From WRHT01 sp031550525 (GTDB taxonomy: Bacteria; Desulfobacterota; Desulfovibrionia; Desulfovibrionales; Desulfovibrionaceae), in contig JAVBON010000030.1 of the NCBI GenBank assembly GCA_031550525.1, forward strand, positions 1-64,000: DNA of 64,000 nucleotides. Reading direction: 5' to 3'. Within the stretch, counting starts at the first letter, position 1. Each line of letters opens with the position of its first letter. Made by a program: the position numbers and the translations under genes. Below the pieces are notes generated by a model. The model was not told the DNA's origin. It saw only the letters and a program-made list of their open reading frames with translations, and searched no databases. Shown here piece after piece: positions 8,340 through 16,518 of this stretch.

Positions 8340-10787
8340 GTGGAGTTTTCAGTTTTTATGAGTAAAAAGCCAGTTTCCGTTTCCGCTGAAAAGCTTTACG
8401 CCTCCTTACCCATGGAGCGTATCGCCTATGAAGACAGCAGCAAAATTCCCTTGCGCAAAAAGCTGGAGCCGCCGCAGCCAAGGGCGCTGGCCGCCCTTGA
8501 GCTGGCCCTGAATATTCAAGAAACAGGCTACAACATATACCTTTCTGGTGAGGTCAACCTTGGCCGCACCTATATGATTAACGATTTTATCGAGCCCAAG
8601 GCCAAAAAAGGCGCTACTCCGCCGGATTTGGTGTACGTAAACAACTTTGAGGATTCAGACGCGCCGTTGCTGCTTAGCCTGCCCGCCGGGCAGGGCCAGA
8701 AGCTGAAAAGCGCCTTGGCCAAGGCTTTGGCCCGCATTCGCAAGGAATTGCCCATTTATATGGAGCGCGACAGCTACACCCAGCGCCGCTCGTCACTTAT
8801 GGGCACTTTTCAGAACAAGAAAAGCCGCATTTTCCAAGATATGGATAAAGTGGCGGGCACGCAGGGGTTCAAGCTGGATATGGATGACAGCGGCACCATG
8901 TCGCTATACCCCGTAGTGCAAGGCAAGCGCCTTTCGGAGCAGGATTTCGACCAGTTGGACGACGGGGCCCGCGACGATTTGAAGCGCAAGGGCGACCACC
9001 TGGCCAACTCCATGCACGGCTACCTGCGCAAACTGGGCCGTATGGAGCAGGACCTTATGGATAACGAGCGCTCGCTGGAGCGCGAGGCCGCCGCAGAGTT
9101 AATCCGCTCCATTATTGCCCCCGTGGCGGAAAAATTCAAAAATTCTTGCAATGGCTCTTTGCCGGAAGGCTACTTTGGCGAGTTGCAGGAAGATATTCTG
9201 GAAAGTCTCGATTATTTTCTGCCGCCGGAGCACAGCGGGCAGGGCGGCCCGCAGCACCCCTTCGGCCTGCCTGACGGCCCCCATTTTGACGAAATCGCCC
9301 ACCGCTACGACGTAAACATATTTGTGGACAACAGCCGCACCGTGGGTTCGCCCATTGTGCTTGAAGATAACCCCACCGCCGCCAACGTATTGGGCTGCAT
9401 AGAGCGCGAATCAGAAATGGGCGCTCTTGTAACCAACTTCACCCTCATCAAGGCCGGGGCCCTGCACAAGGCCAACGGCGGCTTTCTGGTGCTGCAGATG
9501 GATGATATAATCCAGCACCCGCAAGCCTGGGAGGGACTCTTGCGCGCCTTGCGCTCCGGACAGGCCAAAATGGACGATCTGGGCGAGGGCGACGGCGTAA
9601 AAACCAAGGGCATACGCCCGGCCCCACTGCCCTTGCAAATCAAGGTGCTGCTCATCGGCAACGATGAGATGTACGAGGCGCTGCTCTCCGCCGATTCGCG
9701 CTTCAGCAAGCTTTTCAAGATCAAGGCCCAAATGACCGGCCATATGCCGCGCAACGGCAAAGGCATAAAAGTATACCTTATGCAGATGCGCCGCATTATC
9801 GAAGAGGCCGGCCTCCTGCACTTTGACCGCGACGCCTTGGCCGGATTGGTGGATTTCGGCTCGCTCCTGCTGGAAGATCAGAAAAACCTCTCCCTCGAGT
9901 TCCCGCTGCTGCGCGAGCTCATGGTGGAGGCTTCGGCCCACGCCCGCATGGCCGGGGCGGATATGGTCTGCCGCGCCCATCTTAACAAGGCCATGGAGGC
10001 CCGCGACTTCCGCATAAATCTGGTGGAAGAGCTGTTTATGGAAGAATATGACCGCAAGCTCATAAAAGTGCGCACCAGCGGGCAGGATACCGGCACTGTC
10101 AACGGCCTTTCCGTCACCGGCTACGGAGACTACGAGTTCGGCCTGCCCCATCAGATATCCTGCACCGTGGGCGTGGGCCACGGCGGCATCGTAGACCTCG
10201 AGCGCGAAGCCGAGCTTGGCGGCCCCATTCACACCAAGGCCATCATGATTCTCAAAAGCTATCTGGTGGCGCAGTTTGCCCGTAAAAAGCCCCTTATTCT
10301 CACAGGCAGCATCTGCTTCGAGCAAAGTTACGTGGGCATTGAAGGCGACTCCGCCTCCGGCGCGGAGTTGGCCGCTCTCCTCTCCGCCATAGCCGAAGTG
10401 CCCCTGCGCCTTGACCTGGCCTTTACCGGCGCCCTCAGCCAGTCCGGCCAGATTATGGCCGTGGGCGGCGTTACCCACAAAGTGGAAGGATTTTTCGAGG
10501 TTTGCCGCCGCCACGGCCTCACCGGCAGCCAAGGCGTCATATTGCCCAAAGACAACATCGAGCACCTCATGCTCAAAAAATCCGTGCGCGAGGCCGTGCG
10601 GCAAGGCCAGTTTCACATCTACCCCGTGGAACACATAAGTCAGGCCATGGAACTCTTGACCGGACTCTCCTGCGGCGTGCGCCGCAAAGACGGCACCTTT
10701 ACCCCCGGCTCCATCTTTCAAATGGTCGACCGTCGCCTGACAGAACTGGCCAAACTGGCTAGAAAAAACGGTACTGGCAAGTTTTAG
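8340..10787 (+). CDS. Lon-related ATP-dependent protease (AAA_32 plus Lon proteolytic domain)
   Basis: A large cytoplasmic protease of the Lon-like family that has an AAA_32-type ATPase and a C-terminal Lon protease domain but no classic Lon substrate-binding N-domain. The Ser/Lys dyad is visible: serine in GIEGDSASGAELAALL (about residue 675) and lysine in VGGVTHKVEGFFEVCRRHG (about residue 710). The N-terminal nucleotide loop reads LSGEVNLGRTYM, an arginine where Walker A normally has lysine, so ATP use is uncertain. Residues about 150-290 form a charged helical insert. HKANGGFLVLQMDDI and LLIGNDEMYEALLSADSRF correspond to the second half of the ATPase fold. Start is unclear: GTG 8340 has no ribosome site, while ATG 8358 has GGAG 12 bases upstream. 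Confidence 0.87.
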   Translation: MEFSVFMSKKPVSVSAEKLYASLPMERIAYEDSSKIPLRKKLEPPQPRALAALELALNIQETGYNIYLSGEVNLGRTYMINDFIEPKAKKGATPPDLVYVNNFEDSDAPLLLSLPAGQGQKLKSALAKALARIRKELPIYMERDSYTQRRSSLMGTFQNKKSRIFQDMDKVAGTQGFKLDMDDSGTMSLYPVVQGKRLSEQDFDQLDDGARDDLKRKGDHLANSMHGYLRKLGRMEQDLMDNERSLEREAAAELIRSIIAPVAEKFKNSCNGSLPEGYFGELQEDILESLDYFLPPEHSGQGGPQHPFGLPDGPHFDEIAHRYDVNIFVDNSRTVGSPIVLEDNPTAANVLGCIERESEMGALVTNFTLIKAGALHKANGGFLVLQMDDIIQHPQAWEGLLRALRSGQAKMDDLGEGDGVKTKGIRPAPLPLQIKVLLIGNDEMYEALLSADSRFSKLFKIKAQMTGHMPRNGKGIKVYLMQMRRIIEEAGLLHFDRDALAGLVDFGSLLLEDQKNLSLEFPLLRELMVEASAHARMAGADMVCRAHLNKAMEARDFRINLVEELFMEEYDRKLIKVRTSGQDTGTVNGLSVTGYGDYEFGLPHQISCTVGVGHGGIVDLEREAELGGPIHTKAIMILKSYLVAQFARKKPLILTGSICFEQSYVGIEGDSASGAELAALLSAIAEVPLRLDLAFTGALSQSGQIMAVGGVTHKVEGFFEVCRRHGLTGSQGVILPKDNIEHLMLKKSVREAVRQGQFHIYPVEHISQAMELLTGLSCGVRRKDGTFTPGSIFQMVDRRLTELAKLARKNGTGKF

Positions 10788-11274
10788 AAGAGTTTTTTAA
10801 GAGTTATTTTTGCCTCCGGCGGGCGGGCTCTGCCCTGCACCCGCTGGTGTGGCATGTGAGGCCAAGGCACAACAGCCTCGCCTCGACCAATGCAAGAGAG
10901 GCAGTACTTGCGGCGATGCTCTTTCAGGCCCCAGACCCCATTGTAGCGCTTGGGCGCTTGAAATTTATGTTACGGTTTTCACCGAACGTGGAAGCGGCAG
11001 GGGCGCATTTTATATGGCTTGTGCTGTAAATTAGGGTATAGCGTGATGTTTTTTTAGACTTTGTTGTTTGAGGGTAGAACTTTTTTAGGGCGCCATGCCA
11101 CCGCCGCACGCAGCGAAAAAGCCCGGCAGTTACCAGCGAAAGCCGCAGACAGCGATAAGCAACAACAATAACCAACACCTCACAATACCCCCCAATGGGG
11201 TCTGGGGCCTGAGGCCCCAGCGGGTGCAGGGCAGAGCCCGCCCGCCGGAGGCAAAAACCAATCAAAAAAATATT
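10788..11274. repeat. Nested perfect inverted repeats in intergenic region
   Basis: Two perfect inverted-repeat pairs are nested here: 36 bp (10812-10847 with 11217-11252, starting GCCTCCGGCGGGCGG) and 19 bp (10925-10943 with 11193-11211, CAGGCCCCAGACCCCATTG). The right arm also folds on itself (TGGGGCCTGAGGCCCCA). No gene is credible between the protease and rsmB. A reading frame extending upstream of rsmB through this sequence only translates the repeat. Confidence 0.8.
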
Positions 11275-12693
11275 ATGGCAAAAGGTCTTCAAAACAGGGC
11301 TTCCAATGATCCCAGGGCGGCCAGTTTGCTGGCGCTGGGCAGGGTTATTGGCGGGCAGGCGGACAGCCAGGCGGCGTTGGACAAGCAGCTCGAGGCTTCG
11401 CAACTGGTGCCTACGGACAAGGGCTTGTGTACGGAGTTGTTTTACGGCGTGCTGCGCTGCCATTTGCGGCTGGAGTGGTTCTTGCGGCAAAAGCTTGCAA
11501 AGCCCGATAACTTGCCGGTGGAGATGCGGCTGGCGCTGGAGCAGGGGCTGTACGAAATAATGCATACGCGCATACCTGAGCATGCGGCGGTAAACTGGGT
11601 GGTCAATCTGGTTTCCAACCGTTTCGGGCAGGGTTTGGGCAAGGTTGCCAACGGGGTGTTGCGCGGGGCCATACGCGGCAGAAAAGCGGAGTATGAGAAC
11701 AAGGCTTTTTACGCCGGCGTAACTGGCCGGGCGGCGGATTCGGCGGAGGTGCTGGGTCTTTTGCACGCCATGCCCGACTGGATTGTGGAAATGTGGCTCA
11801 AGGCTTACGGGCCTGCAAGCACGCAGGCGTTTTTAAAGGCGGGTTTGCGCGCCGCGCCGCAGGCCTTGCGGGTTAACCTGAGCAAGGCGGAAAAAGAGGA
11901 AGTTACACAGGAGTTACAGGCGCAAAACGCGCGGCTGCTGCAACCGGCCTGCTGGGTGCTAGAGCCTGGGAGCCGTTTGCCCATGCGCGACTGGCATAAG
12001 CGGGGGCTGGCAAGCCGCCAGTCCGGCGCGGCTTATGAGGCGTTGTTCAGCCTGCGCCCTGCGGAATGGGGCGGGCCGTTGTGGGATGCCTGCGCGGGCA
12101 GAGGTAATAAAACCCTGGCCTTGCTGGAAAGCGGCATTGCCGTGCATACGGTTGGCGACCCCAATACAAAGCGCCTGCAAGGCCTGCAAAGCGAGCTGGA
12201 GCGTTTGGGTTTGCCGCCGCAGCCCGTTATAGAGCATGGCTGTGACGGCAACGAATGCACCATTGACTTTGCCAAGCTGGCTGCGGCCAAAAAAGCGGCA
12301 TTGCCCAAGCCGGAGGTGTTTGCCGGTTCCGCCGCAGAGGCTGGGTTCGAGAATATGTTCGGCACGGTGCTGGTGGATGCGCCCTGTTCCGGGCTGGGCA
12401 CCTTGTCGCATAGGCCGGAGATACGCTGGCGGCGCACGCGGGCGGATGTTGAAAAACTCTGTGCCGTGCAAGGCGATATTTTGGCCGCCGCGCATAAGGC
12501 GCTTATAAAAACGCCCGGCAGCCGCATAATTTATATGACCTGCACTCTTAACCCGGCGGAAAACAGGGAGCAGGCGGAGAAATTTTTGACCGCTCACCCT
12601 GAGTATAAACTGGCGCGCGAGTTCCAAACTCCGCCGGATTCAGTCTTATCCGAGTTTTTTTATGCGGCGGAGCTGGTAATGGAAGGCCAGTAG
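11275..12693 (+). CDS. rsmB: 16S rRNA m5C methyltransferase, RsmB family
   Basis: S-adenosylmethionine-dependent cytosine-5 methyltransferase of the RsmB/NOP2/Sun family, expected to methylate C967 of 16S rRNA. Residues about 1-140 form the NusB-like helical RNA-binding domain (DPRAASLLALGRVI, ELFYGVLRCHLRLEW). The catalytic half shows the SAM loop LWDACAGRGNKTLALLE, motif IV VDAPCSGLGTLSHRPEIRW and motif VI IYMTCTLNPAENREQ; both RsmB-type cysteines (in APC and TC) are present. The ATG at 11275 gives 472 residues. It lacks a well-placed Shine-Dalgarno (GGAGG is 24 bases away, inside an inverted-repeat arm), so translation may be weak. A longer in-frame reading from 11095 is rejected. Confidence 0.9.
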   Translation: MAKGLQNRASNDPRAASLLALGRVIGGQADSQAALDKQLEASQLVPTDKGLCTELFYGVLRCHLRLEWFLRQKLAKPDNLPVEMRLALEQGLYEIMHTRIPEHAAVNWVVNLVSNRFGQGLGKVANGVLRGAIRGRKAEYENKAFYAGVTGRAADSAEVLGLLHAMPDWIVEMWLKAYGPASTQAFLKAGLRAAPQALRVNLSKAEKEEVTQELQAQNARLLQPACWVLEPGSRLPMRDWHKRGLASRQSGAAYEALFSLRPAEWGGPLWDACAGRGNKTLALLESGIAVHTVGDPNTKRLQGLQSELERLGLPPQPVIEHGCDGNECTIDFAKLAAAKKAALPKPEVFAGSAAEAGFENMFGTVLVDAPCSGLGTLSHRPEIRWRRTRADVEKLCAVQGDILAAAHKALIKTPGSRIIYMTCTLNPAENREQAEKFLTAHPEYKLAREFQTPPDSVLSEFFYAAELVMEGQ

Positions 12694-12773
12694 TATAGGG
12701 CCATTGGCGGGCATATTGTGCCCTTTGAGGTCTTCCTGTATCTGCTTTGTTGGTGCTATCAATTTAACATAAG

Positions 12774-12981
12774 TTGCGGGGTCAAGGGGGTTCGAAATAG
12801 CACTCCAGCAGTATTGCCTGCTATATAGTTATTCAGCCAAAAACTGTTGTGCTTTCGCAATACAAGCTACACCCTTGCGGGTCTGGGCGGACAATTTTGC
12901 AGGAAAGCAAAATTGGACACCAGAATGAAATGACGGTGCCCCGCAGGGGTGAGCCGCAGGACGCGGCGAATCAGCCCAGAT
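12774..12981. repeat. Family B dispersed repeat (B2) containing module C
   Basis: Second long family B copy, aligned with B1 from TTGCGGGGTCAAGGGGGTTC through CCAAAAACTGTTGTGCTTTCG, GCGGGTCTGGGCGGACAATT and CCGCAGGACGCGGCGAATCA, ending within the tail hairpin (CAGCCCAGATC). Its module C hairpin arms read AATTTTGC / GCAAAATT where other copies have AATTCCGC / GCGGAATT. The remaining bases of the rsmB-plsY gap (12694-12773, 12982-13117) show nothing specific. Confidence 0.75.
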
Positions 12982-13117
12982 CTTTTGAATATGACTTAGT
13001 CCACTGTGCTTTTAACTGCCAGTATCCGGCACTATAATATTGCCTTACCCCATATTTTGGCAGTATATTGGACGGGTACCTAGTTTACGCTTTTTCATCA
13101 CAAAATCAGAGGGTATT

Positions 13118-13861
13118 GTGAAAAAGATTTTAGGTTTTGCCGTTATTGCCGCCATAGCCGCAGCTTCTTTTCTTACACCGGAGATCAAGGTACTGGACGG
13201 AGACTATGGCTCGCTTAAAGAGTATATTTTGTTGCAGCCTTTGGCACGTATATGCCTGGCCGCTTACTTGATGGGCTCTATTCCGTTTGGTTTGATTATC
13301 GCCAAGGTTTTTTGCGGTATAGACCCGCGCGAGCAGGGCAGCAAAAACGTGGGCTCCACCAATGTGGCCCGCTTGTGCGGCTTCAAATACGGCGTGCTCA
13401 CCTTGGTGTTTGACGCGCTAAAAGGGCTTTTGCCCACCTGGTACGCGCTGCATGTGCTGGGGTTCCCTCTGTGGGCCAGCCTGGTGGCCCTTTGCGCTCT
13501 GGTTGGGCACCTTTTTTCCATTTTTCTTGATTTTAAAGGCGGCAAAGCCGTGGCTACCACCGTTGGCGTGTTCATTCCGCTGTCTTTTCCGGCTTTGCTG
13601 GTATCCGCCCTTATCTGCGTGGCCGTTATCTGGCGCTCGGGTTACGTCTCGCTGGGCTCCCTAACTCTGGCCACCTGCCTGCCCATTACTCTGGCCATGT
13701 TCGGCCGTTTTGAGCTTATCCCTTTTGCCTTGGCCGTCATGCTGCTTATTTTTGTAAAGCACCGGGGCAATATTCAAAGATTAATGGCCGGTGAAGAGAA
13801 GAGCTTTCTGAAAAGCAGGCAGAAGGACGAGGCAAAATCTGAACAAATGACTAAAGAGTAG
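13118..13861 (+). CDS. plsY: Acyl-phosphate:glycerol-3-phosphate acyltransferase PlsY
   Basis: Inner-membrane enzyme that moves an acyl chain from acyl-phosphate to glycerol-3-phosphate, the first step of phospholipid synthesis. The three PlsY motifs are all visible: YLMGSIPFGLIIAK, EQGSKNVGSTNVARLCG (phosphate and glycerol-3-phosphate binding) and GHLFSIFLDFKGGKAVATT. The protein has an extra N-terminal hydrophobic segment and about 40 residues before the usual first helix. GTG at 13118 (VKKILGF...) has AGAGGG five bases upstream and is preferred to an ATG at 13040, which would add residues with no family resemblance. hemC follows on the same strand 117 bp downstream. Confidence 0.9.
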   Translation: MKKILGFAVIAAIAAASFLTPEIKVLDGDYGSLKEYILLQPLARICLAAYLMGSIPFGLIIAKVFCGIDPREQGSKNVGSTNVARLCGFKYGVLTLVFDALKGLLPTWYALHVLGFPLWASLVALCALVGHLFSIFLDFKGGKAVATTVGVFIPLSFPALLVSALICVAVIWRSGYVSLGSLTLATCLPITLAMFGRFELIPFALAVMLLIFVKHRGNIQRLMAGEEKSFLKSRQKDEAKSEQMTKE

Positions 13862-13978
13862 GGTGCGCCTTACTCCGGCCTCACTTATTCTTGCCAAAAC
13901 CCGCTCTATTATATAAGCCATGAATACCGTAGCGCCCCGTGGCGCTCGTTTCACATTAACCATAACGTGGAAAATCTT

Positions 13979-14926
13979 ATGAAAAAACTGACCATTGCCA
14001 CCAGGGGCAGCCGTCTGGCCCTATGGCAAGCCGAACATATAAAAAGTTTGCTTACCCGGCAGCATGCCGGTTTGCAGATAGAACTGCTGGTGCTCAAAAC
14101 CAAGGGCGACATCATTCTGGACGTGCCGCTGGCCAAAGTAGGCGGAAAAGGCTTGTTCGTAAAAGAAATTGAAGAAGCGCTTTTGGACGGCCGGGCCGAC
14201 CTGGCCGTGCACTCGATGAAAGACGTGCCTATGGAGTTGCCCCAAAGCCTTGTGCTGGGCGTGGTGCCCAAGCGCGAAGACCCGGCGGACATGCTGCTTT
14301 CAGTAAAATACGCCGGTTTGGAAGACCTGCCCAAAGGGGCCGTGGTAGGCACCAGCAGCCTGCGCCGCCAGGCCCAGCTTCTGGCCCTGCGCCCGGATCT
14401 GCAGGTGGTAAGCCTGCGCGGCAATGTGGATACCCGCCTGCGCAAGCTGGAAGAAGGCCAGTTTGACGCCATTATCATGGCCGCCGCCGGTATGAAGCGC
14501 CTTGGCCTTACTGCCCCCAAAGAAAAAATTCTGCCGGTTAAAGATTTTGTTCCAGCCAGCGGGCAAGGCGCATTGGGCATAGAATATGCCGAAAACCGCG
14601 CCGATGTGGCGGAACTCTTGGCCTTTCTCAACCACCCCGCAACCCGTTGCTGTGTCGAGGCCGAACGGGGCTTTTTAAATGCTCTTGAAGGCGGCTGCCA
14701 AACCCCCATAGCCGCCCACGCCGCCATGCATGGCGCCGATTCCATAACACTGGACGGACTTGTGGCCGATCTCTCCGGCGCTCGCATAATACGCAAGCAA
14801 ATGCGCGGCAAATGCGCCGACGCCGAACACATAGGGCGCGAGCTTGCCGAAATGATCAAAAACGCCGGCGGCAAAGAAATTCTGGAAGAACTCTATAACG
14901 CCGCCGAGGCTGGAAATAAGGATTAG
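13979..14926 (+). CDS. hemC: Porphobilinogen deaminase (hydroxymethylbilane synthase)
   Basis: Polymerises four porphobilinogens into hydroxymethylbilane for haem, sirohaem and related tetrapyrroles. Nearly the whole family signature is present: TIATRGSRLALWQA at the N-terminus, KTKGDIILDVPLAKVGGKGL, VHSMKDVPMELP, LRRQAQLLALRPDLQ, LRGNVDTRLRKL, and the loop EGGCQTPIAAHA whose cysteine anchors the dipyrromethane cofactor. At 315 residues it is of normal length. ATG 13979 (MKKLTIATRG) is preferred; an in-frame GTG 12 bases upstream is possible. A family A terminator begins right at the stop codon. Confidence 0.96.
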   Translation: MKKLTIATRGSRLALWQAEHIKSLLTRQHAGLQIELLVLKTKGDIILDVPLAKVGGKGLFVKEIEEALLDGRADLAVHSMKDVPMELPQSLVLGVVPKREDPADMLLSVKYAGLEDLPKGAVVGTSSLRRQAQLLALRPDLQVVSLRGNVDTRLRKLEEGQFDAIIMAAAGMKRLGLTAPKEKILPVKDFVPASGQGALGIEYAENRADVAELLAFLNHPATRCCVEAERGFLNALEGGCQTPIAAHAAMHGADSITLDGLVADLSGARIIRKQMRGKCADAEHIGRELAEMIKNAGGKEILEELYNAAEAGNKD

Positions 14927-15060
14927 TGGATGCGGCTTCGCCGCGTTGTAAGAATACGAGAGGGAAGGTAAGGAAACTTTTGAAAAAGTTTCCTTACCTT
15001 CCCTCTCGTGCTCTCCCATCCTATCCTTCAAAACTTTTTATAAGGGGTTTTTATGGGGGA
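14927..15060 (+). repeat. Family A hairpin terminator repeat (A4)
   Basis: Begins one base after the hemC stop: GGATGCGGCTTCGCCGCG, then a long hairpin (14957-15008) with arms starting CGAGAGGGAAGGTAAGG, then CCTTCAAAACTTTTTATAAG and a T-run ending in GGGG. It faces copy A5 across about 140 AT-rich bases, making a convergent double terminator between hemC and the fmdB-type gene. Confidence 0.8.
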
Positions 15061-15200
15061 GATTATGCTGAACTATTAGTTTTGAATCTGACTTTAGCCT
15101 AATTATAGATAATTATTTATTTTTTATATTAACAAATAAAAACTGCCACCTTTTCAAAAATTTGAGTACGGAGGCACCTTCTTTTTATGGCGCCATTCAA

Positions 15201-15301
15201 GAATAACTAATTAAAAAGTTTAGGAAGATGAGGGGAGAGAGCGCGAGAGAGGGGAGAAGGCAACCCTTTCCAAAGGGTTCCTTCTCCCCTCTCTCGCATT
15301 T
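15201..15301 (-). repeat. Family A hairpin terminator repeat (A5)
   Basis: Minus-strand copy immediately after the stop of the zinc-ribbon gene. Hairpin 15243-15297 has arms GCGAGAGAGGGGAGAAGG / CTTCTCCCCTCTCTCGC around an inner AACCCTTT/AAAGGGTT stem. The arm sequence differs from A4 on both sides, so pairing is kept. Confidence 0.78.
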
Positions 15302-15541
15302 TTAGTGCCCGCAGCTGCCGCAGTTGCCTCCGGCGCACGAGCCGCAGCCGCCACCGCCGGATGAGGGGTAGGTTACGGTTTGGCCTACGCGGCTGGGCGC
15401 GGCAAAGTGTATGGTGGGGCGCGAGAGCATTTTTTCGGTTTTTGCGTTCCCGCATTTGGGGCAGGGCGGCAGGGCCGCGCCGAACACCAGGTCCTCAAAT
15501 TTATGTTGGCATTTTGGGCAGTTGAACTCAAAAATAGGCAT
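15302..15541 (-). CDS. FmdB-family zinc-ribbon protein
   Basis: A 79-residue protein with the FmdB-type N-terminal ribbon: MPIFEFNCPKCQHKFEDLV carries the first CxxC and CPKCGNAKTEKMLSRP the second, together a single zinc site. The C-terminus is Gly/Cys-rich (GGGGCGSCAGGNCGSCGH), an extra run of four cysteines and a final histidine that could bind another metal. Family members were first noted near formamidase or amidase genes as putative regulators; the function remains unclear. It is downstream of gmhA on the same strand (113 bp), possibly co-transcribed, and ends at a family A terminator. Confidence 0.85.
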   Translation of the reverse strand: MPIFEFNCPKCQHKFEDLVFGAALPPCPKCGNAKTEKMLSRPTIHFAAPSRVGQTVTYPSSGGGGCGSCAGGNCGSCGH

Positions 15542-15653
15542 GGCAGGCTCCTCTAAACATTTTACAGTAAAAGCTTATGGTTATTTTTCAGTATTATGAC
15601 TGTTTTTACACCCAAAACTATTGGCGCCAGCTAACGCGCGGAGCAGGGAGCTA

Positions 15654-16262
15654 TTACAGATATTCCCGCATGGCTTGCACATTTTCAAACAGATAATGGT
15701 CGCAGAGCAGGCAGATAAGGTGCTCAACAGCCAGATGCACCTCTTGCACCAGCGGGGTGCTGGGGTGGTCGACGTTTATGAGCAGGTCACAAAGGGTTGC
15801 CATGGCTCCGCCTTTTCCGCCGGTAAGGCCTATAACCTGCATGCCTTTTTCACGGGCGGCGGCAATGGCTTTAAGCACGTTGCCGCTGTTGCCGGAGGTG
15901 GATATGGCCAGCAGCACGTCGCCGGGGCAGCCCAAGGCCTGCACTTGCTTGGAAAATACCAGATCGTAGCCGAAGTCGTTGCCTATGGCGGTAAGCACCG
16001 AGGTATCGGTGCTCAGGGCAATGGCGGGCAGGGGCGGGCGGTTCATAATAAAGCGGTTTACAAATTCTCCGGCCACGTGCTGGGCGTCGGCGGCGCTCCC
16101 GCCGTTACCGCAAAGCAACAGCTTGCCTTGTTTAGCCAAGGCAACGGCAATCATAAATGCGGCTTTATCCACCAACTCGGCCTTTTCAGTGAAAAAGCGC
16201 TCGCGCAGTGAGCAACCTTCGGTGGAATGATCTTTTATAATGTCGCTAGCGAGTTTAGCCAT
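15654..16262 (-). CDS. gmhA: D-sedoheptulose-7-phosphate isomerase
   Basis: Converts sedoheptulose 7-phosphate to D-glycero-D-manno-heptose 7-phosphate, the first step to the heptose of lipopolysaccharide core. The SIS fold is recognisable: GKLLLCGNGGSAADAQHVAGEF (phosphate-binding SIS loop), ALSTDTSVLTAIGNDF, LLAISTSGNSGNVLKAI and the C-terminal VEHLICLLCDHYLF helix with the catalytic histidine region. Three in-frame starts exist; ATG 16262 (MAKLASDIIK) has AAGGCGG about seven bases upstream and gives 202 residues, while TTG 16298 and ATG 16280 lack ribosome sites. The neighbouring glycosyltransferase upstream on the same strand suits an envelope-polysaccharide context. Confidence 0.93.
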   Translation of the reverse strand: MAKLASDIIKDHSTEGCSLRERFFTEKAELVDKAAFMIAVALAKQGKLLLCGNGGSAADAQHVAGEFVNRFIMNRPPLPAIALSTDTSVLTAIGNDFGYDLVFSKQVQALGCPGDVLLAISTSGNSGNVLKAIAAAREKGMQVIGLTGGKGGAMATLCDLLINVDHPSTPLVQEVHLAVEHLICLLCDHYLFENVQAMREYL

Positions 16263-16350
16263 ATTCAACCGCCTTTTCATTTGTTGGGACAATATCAAGT
16301 TTTTGAAAAAACAATTGTAAAATCAATAAATTATCATTTTCTTTATAAAC

Positions 16351-16492
16351 TGCGAGGCCAAGGGGCCTCAAAACAATACCCCTGCAGTACCGCCATTTAT
16401 CTGGTTTTTCAGCCAAAAACTGTTGCGCTTTGGCTATACGGGCTACATCTGGCTGGCTTGGGCGGTTCCCAGCGCTCATAAATCTGTCTTGG
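16351..16492. repeat. Family B dispersed repeat (B3), lacking module C
   Basis: Matches B1 and B2 over TGCGAGGCCAAGGGGCCTCA, the CCAAAAACTGTTGCGCTTTG block, GGGCTACATCTGG and the tail CATAAATCTG, but the module C segment is absent: GGGCGGTTCCC passes directly into AGCGCTCATAAATC. It lies 26 bp past the stop codon of the glycosyltransferase. Confidence 0.65.
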
Positions 16493-16518
16493 TCCACTAT
16501 GTCTTTTTCAGATAGCTT

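Noticed and set aside
9411..10721. 436-codon open frame on the minus strand
   Set aside because: It is exactly antisense to the Lon-like protease; composition follows from the GC-rich third positions of the real gene and no motif or ribosome site is present.
11095..11274. N-terminal extension of rsmB
   Set aside because: The added residues translate an inverted-repeat arm and do not resemble the NusB-like domain, which starts after ATG 11275.
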